Assembly (NCBI GenBank): GCA_009801015.1
Contig: VHZZ01002557.1
Span: forward strand, 61,341-89,046
From: Silene noctiflora
Taxonomy: Eukaryota > Streptophyta > Magnoliopsida > Caryophyllales > Caryophyllaceae
Direction of reading: 5' to 3'
Length of the DNA stretch: 27,706 bases
This document shows, one piece after another, positions 11,301-22,116 of this stretch (positions are counted from its first letter, which is position 1; each line of letters starts with the position of its first letter). A program made the position numbers and the translations under genes. The notes under the pieces are model-generated. The model did not search any database, was not told the DNA's origin, and was given only the letters and a program-made list of their open reading frames with translations.

Positions 11301-14300
11301 CAGTGTCCAATTTTAAAGCTTGTTTTAGGTTTTTGCTCTCAAGAGTTGACAACACGTGAACATATACGCAGAATTAAATATAAAAATATAGCATTTTTTA
11401 GCTTCTCCAAAACGTGCAATTTAATGACTTTGACAACAAATACAATGCACACCTACATTGACTACCTCATAACAAGTTACATACCTGATTCTGGCATGGC
11501 TGAAGGAGCATTTAACTTTGCAGTCAGATTGTTCTGACCCATCAAAGAAGCTGAATATGGATGAATTTGGTCATCCTCGATGAAGTGAAAGATATCACTG
11601 AGAACAAAAAAACCTTTCTCTTGGGGAGCAAGGAAAAATGTTTGAGCGAATTTCCTTCTCCCACTGAAATCCCGCATTTGTAAAGTCCCTGTGACCATCA
11701 CAATCACTCCTCCATTCCATGATTCAAGGGAATTTATTGTCTTAATCTCGATGGAAGTAAGGCGCATTGACATAACTAGTGTGTGGATTTGCTGCCAGAC
11801 AGAGAAGCTATATTAGAGGTCAGCTTAAGGTTACTATTACCAAGAACTAATATAGCTTAAGGCCAGACAGTTAAGCTATATTAGAGGTCAGCTAGAGAGA
11901 GAGATCACATGGGCAGGGGAAGCAACCTAGGCAGATCATAGCACTAACTCAGCAAAATGTCGCACAAAAGTAAATATTCTACAAAAGTTGAACAAGGCGC
12001 AGATGGTTTGTCTCTAACAACAGCAACTCAGAAGTAACAAACTTCAGTTAGAGAATTGAAGTTCAAAAATATAAATGATTTAGCAAAGCTAAATGTCATG
12101 GTATAGGCGTTCAAATTCAACATTCTTTTGATAGGTATCAAGAGTAAGCATATAGCCATATTCTAGGTTTTATGGCCACTACACATCTTCCTTACTGCAA
12201 TGTACAAATCACTCAACAGGAAAGAGTATTAAAAAATGAATCCCTAAGTCACTGTTAGTATGTAACATAATAACAGACTACAGTTTCTTCAAGTCAAAAA
12301 TCACATTTGAGCCCTAGAATAATGTCAAAACTCAAAAGTGAGTGCAATTTTCACTCAAACTCGTGCTAGTACGGACGAAATTTGGAATCGAAATGCGTAC
12401 TTTTTTTTTATCAATTCAGTTTCCATAAGCATCCTGACGTTTGCTTTTTTAACACCAAAATTAAAAACATAAATTATTAAACCTGAAGATCAAGCATGTT
12501 GATTGAAGTATAAGTGTCACAAGGTGACACACACTGGTGCTACGTGATCGCAAATGCCCCCATAGACTGAGGAGAAAATTCAGGGACGTGGTAGTTAGGC
12601 TGACGCCAAGAATTACTTATGATTGAAGTTTGGTAAGAAACGTTCACAAGATAAATATGGCAATAAAAAAATGTTCGGTTGAGTAATGAAGTGATTATAA
12701 AGAGTGATTGTGTGTCCAATATTTTTTTAGAGAAAAAAAAAAAGAAATAAAGAAAGTTCAGGAACAGGAAGGTTTACCTAAGGTGGTGTTTCACTAAAGG
12801 CACAAAGGCAAAGTGAAAAAACTATGACCAGTGGAAGAAAACTGAAGAGAACAAGCAGAGGGGTAACTGAAAACAGCATTGCGTCTAGGTGTTATACTTG
12901 GTGGAGGTAGTATACAAATTTATATGGAAGATACAGATTTATCTATAACTATTACTATTATTACGGTTTTATTTAATCTTTTCCAAATTTCTTACTTCTA
13001 AAACAAAACAAAAAAAGGCTTTACACATTTTTATGAGTTTTAAATTTATTACTCCAGTTAGTAGTCCAGTATGAACTACCTATCATGTTGTCCTTTTTTT
13101 GTTTTCCTTATTTTTATTAATTTACCGTCATTGACGACTTTATAAAATAAACCAAAACAATTAGGGTTTAAGGTTCTCTTGTATATCACAGATTTACAAC
13201 TTAATTTCTTTCAAAGGGGTTCCCTCATTTTACGCCTTTTACATTTCTTCTCAAGACCATTTTTGCCTTCAATGTTTTAATCATAGTTTCTCTTTTCTCT
13301 AAAAAATTCAGCATTTTAACTAACATTTGACTTTTATTACATAAGATGGTTCACTTCTAGTCAAAATTAAGGCTTAGTTGCTAGTTTATTATTAGTAAAA
13401 AGTACAAAGAAACCTAAACTTACATACACAAAAATGCCATACACTACACTTCTACACGGATGGTAATAACATTATCAGGAAATTGCTTTACACTAATTAC
13501 CCTTCCCTAAATAGTGGGACAATTATCGTGTCTTTTGAGCACCATACGTACCTACTCATACAGCATAAATTTTACACAGCAGTGAAAATCATAGTACAAA
13601 ATCCAAAATTGTTAGTGTCTCCTCTTTATTTTAATTTCTGTATAAAGAAGGGAATCCCCCAAGAATAGACTCCAAGTCCGAGCCTCTCATCCTCGTTAAC
13701 CGTAGCCTCTCATTCTCTCAACCGTAAATATCATTTCAATAATCCCAGCTCCTTAATATAGGTTTAATGAAACTTAGATGAGGGTGAAGTGCAGAAAAAG
13801 CAGTACTTAGATGACTAAAACCATTATATATATCTCTTAATTTAAAGAATTTGATCAAGCTGCTGCTAAAATATGAGAATCCTAAACTATTATACTTCAA
13901 GCAAAAGATTTTTTTAACAATCTAAGCAACTCCTCCTTACTTCCATGCCAAAGTTTCACTACCGAGCCACAAAATGTGTGCAGAAAGCACAATGAGCTTC
14001 ATTCAGCTTGAGTTTCATTACCTCTTTTTTCTTGTCCATTATGTTACCCTTTTCTTCACAGCGAAGGAAGCAAAACCATTGTTAATATATTTTGGCACAC
14101 AAAATTGGTTCCCTATAAAATCCTAGATTGTCTCTTTGTTCTCTCAACAAATGATGATTATCTTTCAACTATTACTGCATATTCCAGATGTATATTTCAG
14201 TACTTCGCAGTGAACTCCAAAGCATAGCTACACCGCCTTTCGCCTCCCCATTACCAATATCATGTACTGCACGCAAGCTACTTTTCACAAAAACTCAATT

Positions 14301-15150
14301 ACAGAGCGCACCACTTTAGCAAACTCCAACTTCTCTGCTTTCGATCCTTGTTAACCAGAAAGACTTCCTTCAGAAGTTCCACTCTTTAGCTTCACCACTA
14401 ACAGAAACTCACAGCTTGTTTCACAATTCAGAAGGCCTATTATTGTACAGAAAATAGGACACCAAAATCTCCATGAACGCCACATGGTATAACCATGCAT
14501 ACTATTATCCTCAAAAAAAAAAATTTTTATCCATGAATTTCACAAGCTCTAGTAAGTAAAATGAACTATTAATTCCTCAATGGTCAACGTATATACTAAT
14601 TATAGATAATATCCATTTTCAATTTTTACAACAATTTTTAGGATAAGAGACTAACCCAATTACCCATATAATTAATTGCCAAAATCAAATATTCATCAAT
14701 ATCTGGCTTGGCATCATATTAAGACGGTCTTATATAGGAGTTAGCGTCATTTAATTAGGAAGCACTCACCTATTCACTAAAAACCTCTTCCTTTCAAAGT
14801 GCTTAATTCCAAAAACAGAAACTTCTTTATTCACCGCCAAAATAATAACATGAAGGAAAAATCCACTCTTAGACTGTTTTTATACTAATACTACATTACT
14901 ACCATTGTTAAATATTATATCTTGTATAACAATTTATGTAATTCCAAAGTTACTGCCATTATGTGACTATGGTTGTCACATCTTTTGGATACGAAAATAA
15001 AACTCGAAAATATGAACTATATGAAAGCAGTCACACAAATGGGAGGCATATAACTTACTCACATACGGTATATGTAACTTCATTCCTCTTTTTTTTCCGC
15101 ATTTTCTAAGACAAATAAATAATAGTGGACAAAGGCAGTACGAAATAACC

Positions 15151-15193
<43 letters not shown>

Positions 15194-16027
15194 CCAAATT
15201 TAGACTAACAATCATGAACGTAATACAAATATCAAAACAAATAGAACCATCTTGGATTCTGATTCACAAATTGTTGAGTCCATCATTACATCCACCAAAT
15301 TATTAAAACACTAATTACCCATTTTTACAATTTCCTACCTAATATAATTTTTTTTATAGAAATTTTCTAGCGATTATGACACTTTTTAAGTATAAAAAAA
15401 TTGGTACTTTCAATGACATAAGGTTCAGCATTTTGAGCGATTTCTAGCCAGTTTTTGTCAGTCTAATCCTTAATATAATGTACCGAGTACAAAATAGGCC
15501 GAATAATTCATTTTAGTCATCAATTCACAACAAACTTTACGATGATGTCAAAATTCCGTTATCACGAATCAATCACAAGACTCCTTAATATCGAATAGTA
15601 AAACCAAAATTCAATCAAAAGTCCTCACTAATTGGCACAATTAGTAATCTAAGCTAGCAAAAATAAGTCAAACACACACACACACAAAAGACAAACAAAC
15701 TCAAAAAATCGTAAATTAAAAAAGGCAAGATTCCGAAATCTACCACCATTGCGGAAGCCACTTCGCTACGATGACCGTCAATGCGAAGCATAGTGCTGGC
15801 CTCGGAGTAAAGCTGATGAACAAATTCCGGCCGTTGTTGCAGCATCGTATAATACTGCGTCACAAAGTACGAACCTACCTGCATAACATAACATAAGAAT
15901 TCAATCAATTAATCAATTAACGAATTACACAATCAAGGAAGACGAAAAAGATGAAGAAATTGAAGGCGCGAAAGATAGTGAGCAAGTAATTACATACCTG
16001 ATTAGCAGTCATGTAGGAGGTCGCCAT
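8399..16027 (-). CDS. G3BP-like protein: NTF2 domain plus RRM RNA-binding protein
   Basis: Nine exons in transcript order: 15998-16027, 15744-15878, 11485-11791, 10908-11173, 10571-10796, 10006-10127, 9830-9895, 9186-9261, 8399-8529. They encode 452 aa, close to the ~450 aa I recall for Arabidopsis G3BP-like proteins. Residues ~9-125 form the NTF2-like dimerisation domain (VGSYFVTQYYTML, then TFFLAPQEKGFFVLSDIFHF). Residues ~130-320 are an acidic then Q/S-rich linker including the TYASVLRAAKAQ motif. The RRM covers ~325-402, with RNP2 VYVRNL and RNP1-like CYAFVEFE, followed by GRQVYIEERR. The tail 405-452 is rich in RG/GR. In this family NTF2+RRM+RGG proteins bind RNA and enter stress granules in the cytoplasm. 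Exon 1 encodes only ten residues. All junctions keep frame. The last residue of exon 2 could be M54 or V55, because two adjacent GT donors exist; V55 fits homologues better. Confidence 0.94.
10266..10385. repeat. SINE-like fragment in G3BP-like intron 5
   Basis: A GC-richer patch reads CCCCGGGTCCCCAGTGCTTC, then AAGTCGCGGGGTAAAGAAGG, then TGGATGCACACATCCCTACC and GAGGCTTTTTACGAAAGACC. This resembles plant SINEs that carry GGGGTAAGG..TGCGTACA..CCTTACCC blocks. Assignment is from memory of the motif style. The tRNA-like promoter boxes were not clearly seen. Confidence 0.4.
11794..11893 (-). repeat. Duplicated 3' splice region of intron 2
   Basis: A 32-bp direct repeat (11794-11825 and 11862-11893, 30 of 32 identical) covers the acceptor's pyrimidine stretch and a branch-point-like CTAAT on the minus strand. 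Only the copy next to exon 3 keeps a usable AG. Between them the inverted string CTAATATAGCT can pair with AGCTATATTAG of either copy. Confidence 0.75.
15154..15192. repeat. (AT)n microsatellite
   Basis: About nineteen uninterrupted AT dinucleotides lie in intron 2 of the G3BP-like gene. Likely polymorphic in length. Confidence 0.95.
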
Positions 16028-16076
16028 TGATGGAGAGAGAAGAGAGAGGAGAGAGAGAAAGGATGAAGAGGAGGAG

Positions 16077-16098
16077 AAACCCTAAAAAGCTAGGGTTT
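16077..16098. promoter_or_regulatory. Back-to-back telo-boxes in the G3BP-like leader
   Basis: AAACCCTA (16077-16084) and TAGGGTTT (16091-16098) form a perfect inverted pair around AAAAGC, 50-71 nt before the start codon. Between them and the ATG lies a GA-rich tract, pyrimidine-rich on the mRNA strand. Telo-boxes (AAACCCTA) are known promoter or leader elements of plant translation-related and dividing-cell genes. A role here is inference. Confidence 0.55.
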
Positions 16099-16303
16099 CT
16101 CTGAGTAGCGTAGATCTTGGAAAAATCAAAGGTTGAAGACGATGGATGGAGGATGGTGTTTCAGTAGTAGTAGTGTGTAAAAAGGAGTAGTAATGCTAGT
16201 GCTACAACTAAAGATAGGTTTTTTTGGATTGGTGTGGAAAATGTATTTTGGAAGAGGAAATTTAGTATTTTTTGGGGATAAAATGAGATGCTTTCTCTTT
16301 TTG

Positions 16304-16328
16304 TTTTTTTTTTTTTTTTTTTTTTTTT
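16304..16328. repeat. Poly-T tract
   Basis: Twenty-five consecutive T residues lie about 280 bp upstream of the G3BP-like start codon. Simple sequence. Confidence 0.9.
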
Positions 16329-16408
16329 GAGTAAATTATGTAGGATTACTAGAGTAGTAAAGCTCTTCGGGGGACTTTTAACACAGTTGTATTTTCGGAG
16401 CTTGAACC

Positions 16409-16696
16409 TAAATCTGGCAAAAATAACTAATCCGAATGACCCCGCCTGAATAACCCGATCGATACCCAACCCGACATCCGAACTCAAGATCGAAATTTGA
16501 CCGAACCCATATTGACCAGACCTAGTATAACCCGACCTGAGTGTTTATTGTTGCAGACTGATTATTATCTATAAATAATTTGATAATAGTTTACCCAAAA
16601 ATGACCCGACCCAACTGAACTCTTGCAAACCTGAATAACCCGAACCCGAATTGGCCCGAACCGAACGAAATTCGATTGACCCGTTTACTAGGTCTA
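16409..16696. mobile_element. hAT-like MITE, copy 1
   Basis: A 288-bp element between perfect 8-bp direct repeats CTTGAACC (16401-16408, 16697-16704). The ends are TAAATCTGGCAAAA at the left and, read inward on the minus strand, TAGACCTAGTAAACGGGTC at the right. An 8-bp target duplication points to the hAT superfamily. The interior is degenerate CCCGA/ACCCGACC iterations around an AT core. No coding capacity. Related copies lie at 21486-21698 and 25655-26144. Confidence 0.75.
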
Positions 16697-16814
16697 CTTG
16701 AACCCAATATCTAGTTAAGCTAAAAGCCTAAAATCCTTTACTAGTTGATCTAAGAAATCATGGAAATTTTGTTAAGTAGGTGAGAATTATATGATAATCC
16801 CCCTCTACAACTAA

Positions 16815-17339
16815 TCTCCCCTATACTAACAGAATAAAAATAAAGAATCTCGCTAAATAAGGAAATAAAACTCTATTTTTTATTAAATTATTATCTTTTA
16901 ATTAAGATATAATCTCTAATCATTATAATTTTTTTTAACTAAATTATAATCTTTGAATTAAAATAAAATAAAATTGGTATAAATCTAAAATTCGTATATG
17001 AAAAATCGATAAATTGATATTATTAATTTCGTATAAAAAAAAACTTACCACATACTTAATTCGTATAAAAAAAAATTATGAACTGATAATTATTAATTTC
17101 GCGACAAAAAAAATCGTTAACATTATTTGAGAAAATTTATAAATTGAAATCATTAGTTGTAAATTTTTTTAGTAAAATACACATTTCATGCCTTTACTCA
17201 ATTCTTTTGATTAGTTTTCCGTTTAAATTTTTTTACCCTCAAATACAAAAAATTACTAATATGTCGATTTTAAATCTGTAAATAATACATTATAAACTAA
17301 AGGATCTATAAATACCGCGCATGGATGCGCCAAATCTAT
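16815..17339 (+). mobile_element. Helitron-like non-autonomous remnant
   Basis: It begins TCTCCCCTATACTAACAG, similar to plant Helitron 5' ends. It ends with a perfect short hairpin, GCGCAT-GG-ATGCGC at 17317-17330, followed after a few bases by ATCTAT near 17339, resembling the 3' hairpin plus CTRR end. The terminal CTAT departs from CTRR. The interior is very AT-rich and non-coding. Confidence 0.4.
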
Positions 17340-18276
17340 ATTTAATTGATTGATTAAATAAGGTAGAGATTAGAGAATACACAGAGTTAAAATGTATGTT
17401 AAAATTTAAAAGAAATGAAAGATAAGTTAGGCCTAATTTTTCTCGATGGAATTGGAGTTGGGTTGAATTGTACTAAATTAAATTGTATTCCATACTTTAA
17501 CAATATATTATGAATTGAACTACTACATCGTTTAGATTGACCTTGAGCTGAATAGAGCTAAATTAAACTTAACTTAAGATATGAACTTAAAGTGAGATGA
17601 AGTTGAAATTAGGCTGGAAAGAACAAGGCCTTAACTCTTTAAGGGAAATAGAGGACCCATTCCCTAATCAATGGTTCAGAATAAACTAGATAATGAAGAG
17701 GGGAACTGAAGATAGAGTAGATTTCCGTAAGATTAAATTATCGTCATTGATTATTTACTAGAGAAGGGAAAGTAGAGAAAGATGGAGGAGCTCCGACTAT
17801 ATTTTTGGTTTCTCTATATATTCTATGAGAGCATGAGACTTTGTTATTATTACTATATAATTTATCAAGCGCGTCATTATCGTGTTAGATTCTGTGATGA
17901 GTCATGTCAAGCACGAGGTTGGTGATTAGTGGTGGTTGAGAAGGGTGGAAAGAGGAGTACAGAAAGACTACAACATTCAACCTTGTTTTGTTGTTACTTG
18001 TTTTGTTATTACAGAATAATACAAGGACTTCCATTTAAAGTTTGGCACATGATTCCTAAAGCCTCTAAGACAGCCCTCTGGACAAGCATAAAGCACTAAA
18101 TCAACCAAATTTCCTATACAAATGTTACAAGGAAAATCTCAAAGCATGAGCTTCTGAGGAGATAACTCAGACCCAGTGTAATGCAAGAGTGAAGGGAATT
18201 TGCAGGAGCTTCATTTTCGCTTTCCACAGTACAACAGTAGCATCCAAAGTGTTTACATGCAGCTGTCTTCCGCTTC
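17340..18276. other. Spacer and 3' flank of the cp29-like gene
   Basis: No gene recognised. The stretch 17440-17620 repeats GAATTGAGCTAAATT-like words in degenerate form, suggesting an old low-complexity repeat. The right part (about 18000-18276) should contain the 3' UTR of the minus-strand cp29-like gene. Confidence 0.5.
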
Positions 18277-21200
18277 CTATAATTTCTTTCCTTCTGCTAT
18301 GAATACTCGCATAGCTCGGCCTTCTAATTCCTGATGTTTCAGAAACATAGAATCTTGGTCATAATATATATTCGGACAATATGAACTTACAAATTGGCAT
18401 TTGAACCGTAGTAAACCAGTATGTATTTCTGCAGTTTCGAAATAGAAGCAGGGGAATAGCATCGATCAGATGATCCAAGTCCACAAGTTCAGTAGTGTTC
18501 ATGAATTCATTCATTAAATCACTTGACAGTTGGAGAATGAAAAATCAAGGAGTAAAGCATATAATGAGGACCTAAAGTATGCAGCAATATAGATTTAAGG
18601 AGGACACAAAGCTTAATGTTAATCTTTAAGGACCTAAACTCCCTTTTCTCATTGGCAGATTCTCTTTTAAAAGTTGGATTTTCATTAATCAAGAAACTTG
18701 GAAACATGAACTATTTAAAGCTATCATTTTGGTAAATTGAAAATGCCAACTTTGGAAGAAAATGGAAGCTTTAACAGCAAATAGTGAAATCCTTAATGCT
18801 TATCTTAAAAATTCAAGTGCTATAACTGAAGTCCAGTTCGCATAAATTAGGTTCTTGTTCTATAGTTTGCCTGAGCTAAAAGCACACCAGATATACAAAA
18901 TGGCATTATATGGATTATATCCTAATCTTGATTCTTGAGATACATGAAAACTACAGTACTATACACACAAACTTCATGATATGCCACTCGTTTGTGTGTT
19001 CTCGAATGATGCACCACAACAAGTCATGAAATAAGCAAATATTACGGTAAGCCAGTCTTGTGAATAAGTTTAAGGTAATCATATACAAGTGATGATAAAC
19101 TGAATACTATACTCGCTAGTATCAGATCTCACCCAAGTTTTGCCATGGTGAAAGGGGAATTATCAAGAGCTGTAAGAGCAAGTATAGTGGACAGTGGACA
19201 CCTGTTTTTAGATTGGTCTTTCGCTCTATTCATACCTTCTCCCTCAGTTACATTTTCAAACATCATCTTTAACAGTTGACACCAAAATCACCCATAACAG
19301 TTAACACCGACTTACTTATTCCTACATACCATTCTTAAAGTTGGTACTCGTACTTTTTCTACCCCACCATATTCTCTGCCTTGCTAAAATTACCGACTTC
19401 CATTTTACACTTTCTTTCATCTTTACTACTTTTATGTTGGAAAAGCACCCCACTGGGAGTGGCCTAAAGATACGGGGAGAGGAAATACTTCATATATGCT
19501 TAAGTAGGGACTGTAGGGTAATGAACAAAGGACAAAAATTATTAAGCATACCATTCCATTAAGAGAGGCAAGAGCGTTTTCCATCTCCGATCTGGTTGCA
19601 TAACTAACAAAACCATAACCTTTCGACTTTCCTGTCTCACTATCATACATCACCCTAGCTCCAACAATATTCCCATATTCTCGAAAAGCTTGGTACAAGC
19701 TGTCGGAGGTTACAGACCATGACAAGTTGCCAATAAACAGCTTGTGATCAGTTTCAGGGAATAAGGGCTCTCTCACTCTAGGCTTGTCGGCAAAATTCAC
19801 TCTCAGGTATCGACCACCATATTCCTGAAATGATCAGCATTTCAGCATGCGCGTGGTATGTTTTTACCAGAATGCATAGCGTGATAATAGATTAGTAGCA
19901 GAGCTTAAATACACCAAAATGATCTATTTGATTTTGTTTCTCTTACACTTCCGTCTAGGTTCTCAATAATAGTATTGCAATCCTCAACACTGCTCATGGT
20001 CACGAATGCAAATCCTCTGCTTCTTCCCGTATCTCTATTGTAGAGAACCTGAAAACATTTTGAGTATGCAAGAAGTAATAATAAATAGCTAGAAGTATAA
20101 AAGAACATATATTAATTCTTCAGCGTGAAACAATCCTTAGAGACCAACATCTTCCTCATTCATGGATCAAACATTTTACATAATTTAGACCACAGAACTT
20201 AAATGAGACAGTCTTACTGTGAGATCACCCATTAACGATGTGCTTAAGTTTAGACTGTATAAATATCTCAGCCAGTCTCACGTGTATGAAATCATCTCAC
20301 ACAAGACTCATAAATATACGACTATCATGATCCAATAGCTATCCATTGTTGTTAGCTAACCACTTCTCCCACTCAAATCTTAGTTACGAAACACGAATCA
20401 GTCAGGCTACTGCAATCTAGCGCAGACAGATACAGTTACTGATACAATCATATAAATATTTCAGTTGGTCTCACGTATGAGACCATCTCATACTGTCATA
20501 CAAGACTCGCGAATTAACGACTACCATGATCTAATTGCTGTTCATTACCGTTAGTTAGCCATTTCTCCCAGTCAAATCACAGTTATGAAACACAAATCAG
20601 TCAGGCTACTGTAACAATCTAACGCAGACAGATACAGTTGCTGATTCTATGAGTGAAGTTTATCAGCTGAACTAAACAATCAGCCGACCTATCGATTTTA
20701 CTTAGTGTATGCTATTATCACTATTATCATAAAAATGGTAACGGTAACTTTTAAGCAATAAAAGGATTACAAAAAACACGTCAAGGGTCTCGACAAATGT
20801 GATCGCTTTACAACTGAGTGAGAAACCGTCTTTCCCAAGTATCTACGAAACAGTTAAACAGTCCCCCGGCATTCAAACACAAGTTTATAAAGAACAATCA
20901 ACCAGTTTACTACCAATTAATTAACAAAAAGGGAAATTGAGATAAGGGTATCTATAAAACCTCAATTAGTTCAGGATGAGCATACTGCTGAATAATACCA
21001 GCAAGTTGAGCACTATCACAATGATATGGTAAATTCCCAAAATACAACTTTGTACATATTACATCACCCTCCTCCTCCTCCTCCTCCTCCTCCTGCTTCT
21101 TCTCCTCCTCCGTCTCCGACGCTGCCACTGTCTCCAAGATCGCTTTATCATCCGCAACAGCGGCGGGGGCGATCAACGCCAAATGGCGGGACGGTGAAGA

Positions 21201-21335
21201 AATTGAAATTGGTTTGAAAAAAAGGCGTCTAAGGTGAATGTAGGTAAGGGAAGAATGTGATCTCAATTGGGTGGTGGGGGTGGTTTTGTGGGTGAAAAGT
21301 GAGGGTCCCACTGCGGCCATGGCGGTGGCTGACAT
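18277..21335 (-). CDS. Chloroplast two-RRM ribonucleoprotein (cp29/cp31 class)
   Basis: Four exons in transcript order: 20961-21335, 19947-20048, 19552-19824, 18277-18330. All introns are phase 0, giving 267 aa. Residues 1 to about 60 are Ser/Thr/Arg/His-rich, typical of a plastid transit peptide. An acidic stretch (eight Glu in a row within 75-89) precedes RRM1 (~95-172; RNP2 LYFGNL, RNP1 RGFAFVTM). RRM2 (~187-262) has RNP2 LFIGNL and RNP1 KGYGFVSY. The stretch 'EYGGRYLRVNFADKP' and the ending 'ELEGRAMRVFIAEGKK' match my recollection of Arabidopsis At1g60000, a small cp29-like protein. Members of this class bind chloroplast mRNAs and affect their stability, processing and editing. A second in-frame ATG lies five codons in; the first gives the longer transit peptide. 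The 3' exon encodes only 17 residues. The gene looks intact. Confidence 0.93.
19176..19464. mobile_element. Tourist-like MITE in cp29-like intron 3
   Basis: A 289-bp element flanked by TAA (19173-19175, 19465-19467). The left end is GAGCAAGTATAGTGG and the right end, read on the minus strand, is GGCCACTCCCAGTGG. Inverted ends match only partly (about 8 of 15), but TAA/TTA duplications with a 'GAGCA..AGTGG' end are typical of Tourist-like plant MITEs. Confidence 0.5.
20258..20650. repeat. ~196-bp diverged tandem duplication in cp29-like intron 1
   Basis: The words TATAAATAT, AACGACTA or TACGACTA, ATGATC, GTTAGCTA or GTTAGTTA, CACTTCTCCC or CATTTCTCCC, CAGTCAGGCTACTG and GCAGACAGATACAGTT recur in the same order at an offset of 193 to 199 bp. 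Unit 1 is about 20258-20450 and unit 2 about 20451-20650. Unit 2 also has a small palindrome, GGTCTCA-CGTA-TGAGACC. Confidence 0.8.
21068..21094. repeat. In-frame (CCT)9 microsatellite coding poly-Glu
   Basis: Nine CCT units on the plus strand read as AGG/GAG triplets on the coding strand and supply the glutamate run before RRM1 of the cp29-like protein. Length change by whole units would keep frame. Confidence 0.9.
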
Positions 21336-21485
21336 GGTTGCAGGAGAATGTTTGAGATTCTGTTAGGCTGTTAGCAGATTAGGGATGTGGCCTGTGGGGG
21401 GATTCTGACCAGTGAGTTAGTGAGTCTCTATGCAAGTGAATTTGGAGGATTTGTTTTAGATAAGGTTTTTGAATTGAATGAGAAT

Positions 21486-21698
21486 TAGAACCGGTAAATG
21501 GGTTAATCTGGTCGGGTTTATGTCGGATTAACAAAATTGGGTTGAGACGTCATTTTTGGATTTGTTATTAATTATTATCATGTTATTTCGAGATAATCGA
21601 CCGTGTGCAATAATAAACATTCAGGTCGGGACAATCTCAGGTTCTTAGTTCGGGTGTCGGGTCGGATTATTCGAGTCGAGTCAATTTTGACAAGTCTA
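21486..21698. mobile_element. hAT-like MITE, copy 2 (degenerate)
   Basis: A 213-bp block begins TAGAACCGGTAAATGGGTTA and ends TTTTGACAAGTCTA, matching the family ends (TAGACCT.GCAAAACGGGT and its inverse). The interior holds GGTCGGGTTT, CAGGTCGGGAC and GTCGGGTCGG. The flanking 8-mers (ATGAGAAT, AATTGAGA) are similar only with an indel, so the target duplication is not secure. Confidence 0.5.
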
Positions 21699-22116
21699 AA
21701 TTGAGAAGTATGGGTTAATTCAATAAAATCTAGACTGTCGGCGTCTCTATTTACGTTTACTTTTGGCGGAAAAAAATCAAAAGAGAGAAGGATACGATTT
21801 AAAAAAATATAAAAAGAGAAACGGATTTTCTAATGTGGGCAAGTTATTCATATTAAGAATAGGAAGTAAATAAATACTCCAAAAGATAGACTGATAGAGT
21901 AGTAATAGAGGATTTCATCGGGATAAAACAGAGGCCTTGGATTTAAGATACTCGGATGTGTATTTCATAGTTTTATACATACAGTAGATCTCTGTTTCAT
22001 ACAGTAGATCATACGTGAAAACACGATATTATAGGGAAAAAAATACATGAAACACCATTTTATTAAATGCAGTGTCTCTATATTTAGAAGTGAAAACATG
22101 TAGCTTTACTACATAA
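21699..22116. other. Spacer between the cp29-like promoter and the unknown gene
   Basis: AT-rich sequence with no ORF of note. It should contain the 3' UTR of the minus-strand gene that ends at 22117. A short direct repeat, CATACAGTAGATC, occurs twice near 21978-22011. Confidence 0.5.

Larger units (their letters stand above)
11792..15743 (-). other. 3.95-kb second intron of the G3BP-like gene
   Basis: It separates NTF2-domain exons 2 and 3 and makes up more than half of the gene. It contains an (AT)n microsatellite near its 5' end, a duplicated 3' splice region, a GTGTCAC-AAG-GTGACAC palindrome at 12514-12530, a short direct repeat (AGCCTCTCAT..CTC..AACCGTA) near 13680-13730, and an 'AAGACGGTCTTATAT' patch near 14722. 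No internal gene, tRNA or transposase reading frame was recognised. Confidence 0.8.
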
